From positions 61,999,535-62,063,534 of the forward strand of contig CM055092.1 in NCBI GenBank assembly GCA_029204225.1: 64,000 nt of DNA, read 5' to 3'. This stretch comes from Diphasiastrum complanatum (lineage: Eukaryota; Streptophyta; Lycopodiopsida; Lycopodiales; Lycopodiaceae). Both the position numbers and the translations under genes were made by a program. Positions 1-10,825 of the stretch are shown one piece after another. How positions within the stretch are numbered: the first letter of the stretch is position 1; every line of letters begins with the position of its first letter. The notes beneath the pieces are model-generated. The model was not told the origin of the DNA and did no database searches. It saw only the letters and a program-made list of their open reading frames with translations.

Positions 1-1350
1 TGGAGGTAGGTTGGGCACCCAACCTGGTGACTTTTGCCAAAGAACACCAAATCATGGTGGTTGTATAAAAAAACTCAAGGCATGCCTTGTCAATCTAGGT
101 TTTGAGAGTTCTAGATGAGATTTTGAGATCCTAGTCTCATAGTTTCACTCCTACTCATAGTTCTTGAGTGTTTTTTTTGGTTTGAAATAGAGTCATATAG
201 CTATGTGAAACTCAGTTGTGGTGTGTGATCCAAATTATTTTGGAGTTCCTTCATTTTTGAAGGCAAAATCTAGTAACTCAAGATGATTGACATTGATGGA
301 GATATTGATCTCTCCTTTGTGATCAAGATCTTACTAAGTGGATCGAGCTCTTTGAAGCACACATCTTAGTGAAAATTCCTTTAAAAAACAAGATTTTGAG
401 AGCTAGTTTGGACATAGTTTGCAATCAAGTGGACTTTCAGATCCAAAGGGATCAAAATTATGATGAGTACTATACGGACTAAGGTGCTCAGACATGTGTG
501 ATATCACCAAAATTTGGATGGTTGGTGTTAATCCAAGGTAGATCCAAATCTAATGTATGATTGCTTGTTGAAAATTTAGTGAAGTCTAGTTTGAAATGCA
601 ATATTTTTCAAGCCAAAAGGACTTGACTTAAAAAAGTTATTGGCACTCAAATGAAGGTGGGTAGGCACCCAACCTGGTGAGACATGCCAAGGAAGGCTCA
701 CAATTAGCTTAGATAATAAAAAATTCATGATTTTGCATTGTCAATCTAGTTTGTCTGTGATCTTGATGAGACTTTGGTGCCATAGCCATGTAGTTTCAAA
801 CAAATCCATTGTGTTTGAGTTGTTTGTGAAGTCCTTGAGTGTTTTCAAGTTTTTTGGAAGCTCGTGGAAGAAGTTGGCTCAAGTCTTGGAGTTCTTCATC
901 TTTGGAGTGAAGCAAAATCTAGATACAAGGAGATATTGACATTGGTTGTGAGCTTGATCTCACATCATGTTTGCAAGACCTCATAAGGAGTTGACTTATT
1001 GAAGTATCATTACTATAGAGAGAGAGAAGCAATAAATTTGAGTGGAAAATAGACAAGTCCTATTTGTTTTTCCAAGAATCTCAAGTTATGAGAGATCTAG
1101 TCAAGTTTGGTGGAAAACTAGAACATTGTTTGTAATGAAATAATTTCAAATCCATTCCAACTCTCAAGAGGTAGAGTCATTGGTCTTGGTTGAGTCCAAT
1201 AGGTGTAATTGGGTCAGTTTTGGTGTGATTTGATTCAAATTTAATGTCCTTAATCTTTGTGATCTAGGCAAGCTCCAATATCCAAGGTGACTAGTTTGTT
1301 AGGTGAAGATTGATTCTTAGATTTGTGATCTAGATCTTTTGTAGATCTTT
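1..1350. repeat. Two diverged direct repeat copies, period about 654 bp
   Basis: The sequence around 5-30 (GGCACCCAACCTGGTGA core) recurs at about 652-683. Further matches keep the same order, for example TTGTCAATCTAG at about 90 and 739, CTTGAGTG near 163 and 833, and GCAAAATCTAG near 265 and 913. The copies are strongly diverged by substitutions and indels. No coding potential was recognised. They run directly into the copia gag scrap at 1,402, so they may be leader or LTR-like sequence of that element. That is inference. Confidence 0.55.
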
Positions 1351-1401
1351 CTATGTTTTTGATGTGTTCAAATCTAGTGTCTTGAGAGTTACAAAATCAC
1401 G

Positions 1402-1788
1402 TTGAAGAATCATTTCACAAGTTTGTACTTTGTTTACAAGTACTTCTTACCATGGCATCAATGGAGGCAAATGGAAGGTCCAAATCAAGCTGCTACTTAT
1501 TGTGGCAAGATGGGGCATTTGGCCTTCAAGTGCTACAAGAAGAAAAAGGATGAAGGAAAGAAAAAGAAAACGCAAGTATGCTGCTGTAATCAAGGTGGAG
1601 ATGGCTTCATTAAGGAGAAGTCTCTTATGGCATCCATGAATGCACCAACAATTTCTATGGAGGAAATTCCTTGGTGGATTGATATTGGGACAACGTCATA
1701 TATGAAAGGGAAACCACTGCTTACAAGACAAAACAATAGAGAACACATTGTGGAGGAACCTCCCAACCAAGTAGAAGCATCTGATTAA
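1402..1788 (+). pseudogene. Ty1/copia gag zinc-knuckle and protease remnant
   Basis: A 128-codon open frame contains CGKMGHLAFKC, which is a CCHC zinc knuckle whose first Cys has become Ala (A-T-Y-C instead of C-x2-C). A Lys-rich stretch follows. Then comes PWWIDIGTTSYM, which matches the copia aspartic-protease motif (I/L)DSGAT with Ser-Gly-Ala damaged. In intact copia elements the knuckle packages RNA and the protease cleaves the polyprotein. Here the catalytic region is altered and pol does not follow, so this is a dead fragment. The frame runs on into the LTR-like sequence at about 1,750. A related protease scrap lies at 23.9 kb. Confidence 0.7.
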
Positions 1789-2194
1789 TCTCCAGAAGCT
1801 TTACCTCCGTGCCAAAGAATAGGAAGCAAGAGTAGAGTGAGAGATCTTGGAAATGAGTAGGAAGCAAGAGTAGAGTGAGAGATCCTAGAAATGAATCACC
1901 AAAAGAATGGTCGAGTAGAGTGAGTTTTTCCATCTTATATAGACCCAAGACCACCCTGTGCATGCAGTAATGAAAGGTCGAGACTCCCCTATAGATAGAT
2001 CCAATTGCTATTGATACTCTACACATGCATTGACTGTTCCAAACCTTGTACTAACTCCAATTAGTGTGTTGGGCCTCACAAGGTCACTAATTACTTTGCG
2101 GGTAACATCCAGTATGACGTGGCATAACTAATGATCTTGACTATACCAAGTCTAGGACTATACCAAATCCTATATATAGGACGTGGACATAACA
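1750..2194 (-). mobile_element. 3' LTR of a minus-strand Ty3/gypsy element
   Basis: On the minus strand a purine tract (complement of 2,198-2,215, AAGGGGGGAAGAA core) is followed at once by TGTTATGTCC, a typical LTR start. A TATATAAG box lies at 1,934-1,941. Downstream of it, in the expected R/U5, a 38-bp unit (GGAAGCAAGAGTAGAGTGAG core) is tandemly duplicated at about 1,821 and 1,859. The left edge is uncertain because no matching LTR or site duplication was found. The purine-tract context (TTGAGGACAGAACCAG upstream) is like the pol end of plant gypsy elements, but no pol was recognised to the right. Confidence 0.65.
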
Positions 2195-2197
2195 TTC

Positions 2198-2215
2198 TTC
2201 CCCCCTTGATCTGGT
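2198..2215 (-). other. Polypurine tract of the gypsy element
   Basis: On the minus strand a G-rich purine run lies directly next to the LTR start at 2,194. In LTR elements this tract primes plus-strand DNA synthesis. Confidence 0.65.
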
Positions 2216-4480
2216 TCTGTCCTCAAGACAAGAAAGAAAATAAAAAACAGTTCCTTTAACTTTTGATATTAACCTAAAAACTCATTAACTTAATCTGACT
2301 TACATATTAAACAAGTACTTAGAGATAAAACTATTTTTCAACCGTTATTCTCTGCCCTGGAGTACAAACTCAAGTTTGGAAAGTACACTAAGTGATAAAT
2401 TTTCTCATTTGGGTTTCACTCTCTATAAGTTAGTAACACCACCTTCATGTAAACATGAAACACTGAGTGAAGTATTACTTAACTCAGGAGATTAAAGTTA
2501 AAGAAAAAATTAACAATTATAGTATGAATCCACAATCTTTGGCAGACAATTCATAAAAACTTCCAAGTACAAATATCCATAGAATCCACAATTCTAAGAT
2601 ATAATTATTCATTCAATCAGAACTTCTAGGAGATCCATTAAGATTAAAAATGGTTAAACTCAATTTTGAGTATTCTAGATACACTCTTGAATTAAATGCC
2701 CCTGATTCTAGCATCATATGCAAAAAAGTAACAACCATTCAATCTTAATAAATTGTCTGTCCCTTATAATAACTGGAGATCTAATAAAAAAAATGTACTC
2801 AAGTATCCATAGACCATAATCTATAAAAGGATACCATCCACTAAATTTACATACACTCTCCACAAGTAAAACAACGTACCTGGTGAGAATGTTTGTGAGA
2901 TCCATAGGCTCTCAATTACAATACTGGAGTAAAGATACTCAGATTTCAAAATACTGATCTGAATTCCTAACTCATTTATCAGATTGAAAATTAATCACCA
3001 CATTTAAGAATCATTACAATTCCATATAGTCCTCTAACAATAACTAAGTGTTTGTTTATCATCCGTCAACCATAAATATTTAGATTCTTATGATTCGTTA
3101 ATCATTACTCACTAGAATCTAAAACCATATATAATCATTAAAGGATAATGGAGTATATGTCAAACATAACTTAGGAAAAATAATAAGAATCATTTCAAAA
3201 TCTCTCCCACCAAGGAAAATATTGGATTTTAAGAATATTCTCCATATTGGATTCTTTAACAAAAGTGCGAGATATTCAAGTTCTATATTGTTGGAAAGAG
3301 AAAAGTGCAAAATGAGTTGATTCAATAAGCCGAAGACTATGAGCGACCTATCGAGCGCAACGGAATGGGCCTTCTTTCCTAATGCATGACTACGTCTATC
3401 AATAATTGAACAAAGCTATAATGATAGAAGTCATGTTCAATCTTTTAGCAACTAACTTTGAAATCATTAGCATTAAAGTGATTTCGTAGAGCGCAAAACA
3501 ATAATGGACGAAACCACGTACTCTAAGCTATCTCTGAGTAACTAAAAACTCTATCTGATGTACTTTTGCTGATAAGTAGTAAGCACGAATATCAATACTC
3601 TAATAGAGCTATGAAAAAGAAACTTTCTAGACAATGAGCTAAGATGTGCTAGGCTTTGTAAGTATTTGATGATCAACTATTTACACTAAGCAGTTACATC
3701 ATCATCAAAATCAATTATGTCTGAAAATTCATGAAGCTCTTTGCTCATAATGCAAAGAGTCTCAACCTCAATGAAATAAAAAAGATCTGATATATCCGAT
3801 AGTGTCAAAAAAGAATTATTATCTATATTATAAGTAGGCAATGTAGTTAGAGATTTATCAGAAAGAGAAAGGGTAGTGGCAGTTCTAGGGCCTATAAACG
3901 ATGTCCTCTTCGAGCAAGATCATTATCTGTACAATCATCCAAACTAACACTTGTATCAATAAAAAAACGTTTCTATATCTACAGGCTTAGACTTGTCAGA
4001 TTTTGTACCACGAGAAGAAGCATCTTCAGAAGTAGAAGGGAGAACTTTCGAATCGTCAGAAATATTTAACAAAAGAAAAAAAAAACAAATGCAGACTAAA
4101 ACTCTACAAATCTACATTTCCTACTGTGTATTTGACAATCATCTACAGATTTGAAATCATTATGCAACTTGGTGAACATTCTATCAAGCTTAGCTTTATA
4201 AGTATGCATGTCGAGTGCCACCAAGTCTTGATAATGAATCATGTCCTTATTCTGAGATCTAAACAAGGGAGTACTGAGCAGAGACTTAAATTTGAGATAA
4301 ATCTCAAAAAATGCTTCCACACTAGGACACTCTGTAATAGAAGGAAGAACAAAAAGAAAAGACGAAAAAAGTGACTTAAAATACTCTATATTGTCACTAA
4401 CACCAAATTAAAAAAAAAAAAAACAGACTGGAATCAAAATTAGACATTTCCACATAAAAAAAGATTTTGAAAACCTGATA
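2216..4480. other. AT-rich stretch, no gene recognised
   Basis: Only short, composition-driven open frames are present. A patch at about 3,330-3,560 (AATGCATGACTACG, then ACGAAACCACGT) resembles pieces near 6,450 and 10,240 in the copia element further right. It is probably a leftover of a related LTR. Nothing else is supported. Confidence 0.4.
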
Positions 4481-6110
4481 AAGCCCACCTCTGGATATCG
4501 GGATAGGTGCGGAATGGAAGGTAAAATCATGATTAGATCAACTATACACTCGAGACAGATATCACAGAACCGAGTATCGCTTCGAGTGCGGGCACACATA
4601 CTAGAGGAAATTGAGATGAGAACGTGTGCTTGAGAGCGATATCCAAGATAGCAATATCGGCTCCAAGCATGGAGGTACAAACAGAGGGTAAACATGTTAA
4701 AACTTGCGTTCAAAATCGATATCAGACGCTGAAATCAGAAAAATTGCATGAAAATCCGTGTCAAAAATGAGAAATTCATAAAAAAATTTCACACATGTGG
4801 AAGCTGACTGACAAAACAGGTGTCGTTGCGAGATTGGTGGAAAATATTCCTCTGTCCAGATTATGATTGATGCGACAGTTGTCACATGCGGACTGCCATG
4901 TGGCACCATCTGATTCGTGCATGTGTCACACCCACGTGCCCTTAATCAATGAGTCATAATGATACGTACGGATGGGACACGTGGACCTCATAACTGATGC
5001 CACGTGTACCGGATTTATCGTTTTTTTTTGTCAAAAATTCAGTTTTTTTTCATGGCAATACCGATCTCAAGCGCGTTGAATAGGCTTTTAGTATCGGTTT
5101 TGAGTGCAGGTACATAGGCCAAAGAATCTTGAAATGAAAAAGTGCGCTTGAGAGCAATATCTTAAAAAGTGATATTGATCTCAGGTGTGAAGGTACAAAT
5201 GAAAAACAAAAAAGTTGAACGATGCGTTTGAAATCGACATTAGGCGCAAAAATCAATTTTTTTTTAGGACATGGGTCGTTTCATGATTGGTTGAAAATAT
5301 TCTTTTGTGCAGATAATGAATATTGTAAAAATTGTCACGTGCGGAATGATACGTGACTGTTTCTAATTAATACATGTGTCACACCCACACGTGTCCCTCA
5401 TCAAATAGTCATCATGATGTGTATGAAAGGCCACGTGGATCACTGAATGACGCCACATGTTTCGAATTTTTTATTTAATGTCTCAAATTCTCATTTTTTT
5501 TTAGTGCAATATCGATCTCAAGCTCTTCAAACGGGCTCCTAGTATCGGTTTTGAGTGTGGATACATTGGAAAGAGAAAATCGGAGTGAAAAAATGCGCCT
5601 GAGAGCGATATCCTAGAAAGGAATATCGATTTCAAACGCAAAGGCACAAATGGAGGGAAATGAGATTGAAAAGTGCACTTGAAATCAATATCTGATGCAA
5701 AAATACAAAAATTACGAACGACATGTGTCGTTTCATGATTGGTTCAAAATACTCATCCGTATAAAAAATGATTGATGCGACAATTGTCATGTGTGAAATG
5801 ACACATGACAATATCTGGTTGGTGCACATGTCACACGCCCACGTGTCCCTCATTAATGAGTCATAATGATTTGTATGGATGGACATGTGGACCATTGAAT
5901 TGATGCCACATGTCCCTAGTCAGTTTTCCACACGTGCAAATTTTTTTTTATAAATACCTCCACGAATTTTTCATTTTTCCTCGCAAATTTTTAGTGTTTT
6001 GCATCGCAATATCGATATCAAGCACGTCCAACAGCTTTCTAGAATCCGCCATCACTCCCCGCGCTTGAGACCAATACCGCAATATCTCCAATATCGCTTT
6101 CAAGTGCGGA
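4480..6110. repeat. Diverged tandem repeats of about 450-510 bp with ACGT/CACGTG cores
   Basis: At least three units are visible, plus a partial fourth. Landmarks recur in order. They are an ATATCG...AAGCGC stretch (about 4,540, 5,060, 5,515, 6,010), TGCGCYTGAGAGCRATATC (about 4,625, 5,145, 5,595), a TTTCATGATTGGTT segment (5,278 and 5,728, weaker near 4,830), then a block with CCCACGTGNCCCT, GAGTCATAATGAT and CCACRTG. Marker spacing is about 513 then about 456 bp. Within a unit the ATATC motif recurs two or three times. No protein was recognised. Confidence 0.7.
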
Positions 6111-6429
6111 ACTTAACCTCCTTTTTTTTTTCTGTTGCTAATCATGCGTTCCCAACCGATACTCAGTCTTTCAAGCTTCTTTCTATTGCAAAATTTTTTG
6201 TGTCCTTTCTTTGGCAAATCTTTTTGTGTCTTTTCTTCTACAAATTTTTTTTTTGTCTTTCTTTTATATTCGACCATGATGGCTAGGACCAAAGCCATTG
6301 CCCATGCCATAACCATTGTACAGTCTTCTTGTGCTCGTGTCCCCCTAGTAATGGCCGTAGATGTGGTAGAAAGGAGGTCTAGCTGAGGTGTCAGAAATAG
6401 GTGAGATAATGGAATGCGAAAACTTTCTA

Positions 6430-7270
6430 CTTCCAATGCATGACTACGCCGATACATTGTTGAGCAACAACAACGTCTTCTTCGACTCGCTGTCAAGCTG
6501 ATCGACTATGGGCACGCTTGAGTCGGAGGCTCAAATTGTCGTGTCAATGGTAGGCGTCGAAGGTTCGAAAGGAACTTTACCTTTGCCTTTGAAGTCGTTG
6601 AACTGATTCTCGATAAAGACTATATCTCTGTTGAATAAAATCTACTGGGTATTGAGGTCATATAGCTAAGTATTGTCAGAGGAAGTATTTCCAATCAAGA
6701 TGGTCTTGAGACCTTGGAAGTCGAATTTCTTCCTTGTCTCCTTTGAGATCTGCGCACAGGCAATGCATCCGAACATTCATAGATTCTTCAATGACAGTTT
6801 AGATCTTGTCCAAACCTCATGGGGTGTTTTGCCTAAGAGGGCCATGGTCGAACATCTATTTTGGATGTAGGCTACAGTGGAGACGGCTTCAGCCTAGAAG
6901 CTCTTTGGCAATGATGTGTGTGCCAGCATGCATTTGGATGACTCGACCAAGGTACGATTCTTCCTCTTGGCTAAGCCATTAGACTAAGGTGAATAGGGAG
7001 TGATAAACTGCTGTTCAATGCCTTGACTCTAACAGTAGTCCTTGAATTCGGTAGAGATGTATTCTCCACCCTTGTCGGACCTCAAGACTTTAATCTTCTT
7101 ACCAATTTATTTCTCTGCATGCTCCTTGAAGATTTTGAAGCAACTGAAAGCTTCTGCATTGGGCCACAAATGTCTGTATGTACAACATCTAATAATCCTC
7201 TAGCAACATGTTGATGATTTGATCTAAATGGTTTCCTAGCTTGGTTACCGACTAAACAGTCTTGACAGAC
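6430..7270 (-). pseudogene. Decayed copia integrase region
   Basis: Minus-strand translation gives copia integrase landmarks broken by many stops. In order they are CQDCLVGNQ (zinc-finger end), HTDICGPM (first catalytic Asp region), SNGLAKRKNRTLVE (the usual NG.AER.NR.L.E block, with the Glu replaced by Lys), and a WTRSKLSLKNL.MFGC tail. It continues the protease and pre-integrase frames at 7,274-7,864. The element fades out near 6,430, and no reverse transcriptase core or left LTR was found. Confidence 0.75.
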
Positions 7271-7273
7271 ATG

Positions 7274-7639
7274 TTATTCGACTTTCCTATCTAGATAGTC
7301 GAGATTATGAACAATTGTTTGCTTAGACATATGTAATACAAAAGCATGATTCAAATGACCAAGTCTATAATGCCAAAGTGAATTTTTATTGATCTGTACA
7401 GAAGTATTAAGAGCCTGAATAGATGCAGAAAAGCAATGACTTGATTTGCACACGTATCTATGCCTCTTTCTAAGTGCTAGGATTTTGCATGTCCTATTGA
7501 CTACTTTACATTGATTAGATTCGAATTCTACTTTATGTCCTAGATTTGTAATTCTGCTTATAGAGAGAAAATTTGTAGAAAGATTTGGTACATGTAGGAC
7601 ATTAGAAAGTAGTCTGGATTGATCATTTGCAAAGCTCAA
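7274..7639 (-). pseudogene. Copia pre-integrase (HHCC) domain fragment
   Basis: An open stretch of about 120 codons contains VLHVPNLSTNFLSISRITNLG (the segment after protease) and LWHYRLGHLN, the first half of the copia integrase zinc-binding domain. The downstream CxxC half is in the decayed part at 7,260. It is in line with the protease frame upstream, with a stop between them. Confidence 0.8.
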
Positions 7640-7666
7640 TCTTATTGAACCTTCACCTTTGATAGC

Positions 7667-7864
7667 CTATGTGCTATTGTCACCCAGGTGAACATATCTT
7701 TTGGAATTGTAAGGTGTATAGGACTCCAAGCAATCAATATGGCTAGTCATGTGCTGTGTGGCTCCAGAATCTAGAAACCAGGAGTTGTCGTTTGATGCTT
7801 CTAGATGGCTAGTCATGAATGCATCATGATCTACTTCTTGGTGTTGAAAATTGTCACTTCTCAC
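7667..7864 (-). pseudogene. Copia aspartic protease fragment
   Basis: The frame carries WFLDSGATQHMTS, an intact copia protease active site (DSGA), followed by YVHLGDNS. The N-terminal side is cut at about 7,865 by an inserted LTR. The gag start of what appears to be the same element resumes at 9,520-9,750 on the same strand. The middle of gag with its zinc knuckle is missing. Confidence 0.8.
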
Positions 7865-7865
7865 T

Positions 7866-8696
7866 TGTCATTTTTTATTGTAAATAAAGATCAATCATGA
7901 GTACAATGTTCATGATCTGATTTCACACATGTGGAGCCTGTTCCCACGTGTGAAAGAAAGTACATTTCATATTTGTAAATATCTACTTTGATTTTGTATC
8001 AATCAAGTCAAGTGTGAACATGATATGACTAGTTTTTAGTCAAGTTGACTAGTCATCTAGAAATTAGTTTATCCTTGCATGTGCATGAGTAAATGCTCTT
8101 ACATGGCAAGTGGATGTTCACACATGTGTATATAGTTCTAGAAGATAAGAGTTGACCATTTTTCTTAGATCCTATTTTGTAGGGAATTTTCCTATATTCT
8201 AGGAGACTAGCTCTTTGGATTTTAGCCATATTCTAGAAGGTCAATTTTGGATAAGGATCAAGGATGGATCAAATGGATAGATCAAGTGATGTGGCACTCT
8301 TCACACGTGTGAAGACCTGCTGGACTGTACCAGACTCATGGATGTACTTGATCCCTAAAAGGATCATCATTTTGCTAATGAGATTGATGAGATTTTTCTA
8401 CACTTTTGTGAGATTTTTAGTCGATAGAATTGTGATTTTATTGAATGATTGCTATCAAGAACCAATGTACTTGTTGTTTCAGGTGCAGGCCATACAGTGG
8501 ACAGTACTCCACACATGTGAGGCCGCTCTTACTTGTTTATGAATATTTGATCCATTGCTCTTGCTTAAATCTAAGTGTAGTGAATCTAGATCAAGATCTA
8601 AAGTGTAGAACTTGATAGATCCATTGATTAAGCAACCAATAACTCTCTATGATTGTTAAGTACAATCATTAATGTCCTAAAACTGAAATCTTATCA
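7866..8696 (+). mobile_element. Plus-strand LTR inserted in the copia element
   Basis: The segment begins TGTCATTTTTTATTG next to the interrupted protease frame and ends in ...TTATCA, immediately before a TGGTATCAGAGCC primer site. It holds repeated palindromic CACRTGTG boxes (about 7,924, 7,945, 8,110, 8,300, 8,510). The perfect 16-bp palindrome CTTCACACGTGTGAAG lies at about 8,298. No partner LTR was found. The left edge is inferred from the TG start and the broken frame. Confidence 0.6.
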
Positions 8697-8709
8697 TGGT
8701 ATCAGAGCC
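8697..8709 (+). other. Primer binding site (initiator Met tRNA type)
   Basis: TGGTATCAGAGCC directly follows the LTR end at 8,696. This matches the primer site that plant LTR elements use with initiator Met tRNA. Confidence 0.8.
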
Positions 8710-9003
8710 GAGTAAGAGAGTTTTTGGCCAATACTAGTGAGGGCGAGTTCATCTAGAGTGATAGCTTGTTTCTATTCGGATCAAATTGACTTGGAGATTG
8801 TGTATGTACTTTTCATATGTGTGAAAGCGTACAACAACTTTCATTTCAAGTTACCTAATGAAAACAAAATTGAATGCTAAAAATTCGTCTGAACAGAACT
8901 GAAAAATTCAAATTTAAAAATTAGCAAAAAGCAAGCTACAAAAACAATAAACTCATCAAATCTAATGGAATTCACATAGAATCATCATAAATCGAGGATC
9001 TAT
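8710..9003. other. Short internal remains between two facing primer sites
   Basis: About 300 bases lie between a plus-strand primer site (8,697) and a minus-strand primer site (9,004). They must hold leader pieces of two different, oppositely oriented elements. No coding sequence is seen. Confidence 0.5.
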
Positions 9004-9015
9004 GCTTTGATACCA
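9004..9015 (-). other. Primer binding site, minus strand
   Basis: The minus strand reads TGGTATCAAAGC, one mismatch from TGGTATCAGAGC, five bases from the adjoining LTR. Confidence 0.65.
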
Positions 9016-9020
9016 AGAAA

Positions 9021-9506
9021 TGTCATGTGCCAAATCCCAAGCAAATAGCAATAACAATGAAGTAAAGCTAGAAGCAAGAAAAGTACAAGACAATCATGAT
9101 AGCATATCAATAGAAAGCTAGAAACATGGAGATCTCAATGGAATCACATTATCAATGAAAGAAAGAATACAAAGCAATGTACATGGAGCATTGATTCATG
9201 TGGACAGGGCACATGAGACCTAGCAATGGAGATCCCTATGGCTTGCATTCACAAGAAAGCTAGAAGCTCTCACTTGCAAATGAGCCAAAAGATTCACAAA
9301 ATGATGTCTCTTGCCTAGTTATAGACAATGCTCTTACTTAATGTAACTTAACTATCTTGAGGGATAGTTAGCCCTTGTTAAGTATTATTCAAACTAAATT
9401 GGGCCCTTATTGGCCTATTATCCTTATTAGTTACTTTGAAGGGCCTAAAGAGGGAACTGCCTTGTTCTTAAGGCTAATAGCTCCTTTTGGGCCTACAAAG
9501 CTTACA
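9021..9506 (-). mobile_element. 5' LTR of a minus-strand copia-like fragment
   Basis: The segment reads TG...ACA on the plus strand (TGTCATGTGCC to AAGCTTACA) and adjoins the minus-strand primer site at 9,004. It is oriented opposite to the LTR at 7,866-8,696. Together the two fragments fill the gap between the gag start and the protease of the host copia element. No site duplication was recognised. Confidence 0.55.
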
Positions 9507-9519
9507 ATGGATATTATAT

Positions 9520-9750
9520 TGCCTTGAAAAGCATTGATGTACTAAAAGTACATGACACTTGCCTCTGCACCTGTGACAACATCATACAACTCCTTAGCCA
9601 TTCGCACAATTTTCATCTTAAATTTCTACAGATGGTAATTGGCTTCATTGAGCTTGTCCATGACGAGACTGACTTTCCCTTGAAAATCCATGTGGAAGTT
9701 AGTCTAGGTGACAATAACAACTATCAAGAGTGAAAATCTAATACAACTTA
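9520..9750 (-). pseudogene. Copia gag N-terminal fragment
   Basis: Minus-strand translation from about 9,700 gives MDKLNEANYHLxKFKMKI, then MAKELYDVVTGAE. This is the conserved start of plant copia gag (L.G.NY..WK..M...L...DLWD.V.G.E). The conserved Trp has become a stop codon, and further stops follow. It sits between the primer site and LTR on the right and the inserted LTR fragments on the left. Confidence 0.75.
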
Positions 9751-9882
9751 CAAAACAAAAAAAAAAACTATTCTACCGGCTAATAGAATCAAGTTTTATG
9801 GGAAGCTTATCAAGCTATAAAAATAACTCGGAGATAAACCGTTTCTGATACGATGTGAGTATCAGATTAAGGAATCAGATAG

Positions 9883-9894
9883 GCTCTGATACCA
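9883..9894 (-). other. Primer binding site of the minus-strand copia element
   Basis: The minus strand reads TGGTATCAGAGC immediately inside the LTR that ends at 9,895. Confidence 0.85.
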
Positions 9895-10825
9895 TGCTGG
9901 GGAAGATGTTGTTTCGAAGGATTGGTCCAGGTTGAACAATCAGATTGGGACGACTCTACTACTGCGTGAAGGTAGTGGTCGACTAATTCCCTCATTGCGT
10001 GCACTACAACAACAGTAGGCAAATACAAATGTAAAATAGAGCTTAATAGCGTGGTTGTTTGTGGAAGCGAAAGAGCAGACAATCAGACAAAGCAATAAGA
10101 ATGTTCGACATGAAGACGTAGTAGCAAAGCATACAATCTTGACAAGAGCTCTGAACACAATAAAAGATAGTGATTGATTCAAATTAGTATATAGAAATAC
10201 ACGTCAGTTTGATGCTATGAGCACAAGATAATAGAGAACGAAACCACGTGCTCGGGAAGTTGATTCCATTCTGTAAAAGCTATGGGCTTATTACTAACAA
10301 TCAATCTGAAGAAAGAATCGATGCATGAAAGTATCTACAGTGTCAGTCTCATTGACTACATCATGTTTTAATTAGATTAAAATAGTCATCTATATACAAT
10401 TTACATTTGTGCACATGAGTGTACAAAGAAGATGGCATGGAGCCGTTGTGCCGTCTGGAGGAGATCATCATTGTCCAAGTCGTTGCATAATAGTACAGAA
10501 AGTGAGCGTGAGAAGGCTTCGACTATTCGGAGTCGAGCTAGTCATTGTTGTGGCTAGTTAAGTTGGAGTAGTCGACGAGTCAATCGATATGTTGGACAAG
10601 TCGGGTTTTTCCGATATGTCAGTTGAGTCGACAAGTCGGACTCCCCGATAAGTCGTCCAACTTTGACAAGTCGGCCAACTTCGACAAGTTGAGTGCCATT
10701 CTCTTGCCTATCTTCAATAATAGAATACTTTGTAGACTGTGCGACAATGCATGTACAACTGCAACAATATGAATGGAACTAGATTAACATGGGATTTAGG
10801 AGAGTACATGACATAAATCCAACAA
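9895..10825 (-). mobile_element. 5' LTR (931 bp) of the minus-strand copia element
   Basis: On the minus strand the LTR starts TGTTGGATTTATGTCATG at 10,825 and ends ...CCCCAGCA at 9,895, followed by the TGGTATCAGAGC primer site. The U3 side (about 10,560-10,700) holds five or six variants of GACAAGTCGG. The matching 3' LTR to the left was not found, so the element is truncated. Confidence 0.85.

Noticed and set aside
6113-6496. 127-codon minus-strand frame with Lys-rich end
   Set aside because: It overlaps the junction of the tandem repeats and the decayed copia region, and the poly-T runs produce the Lys-rich part.
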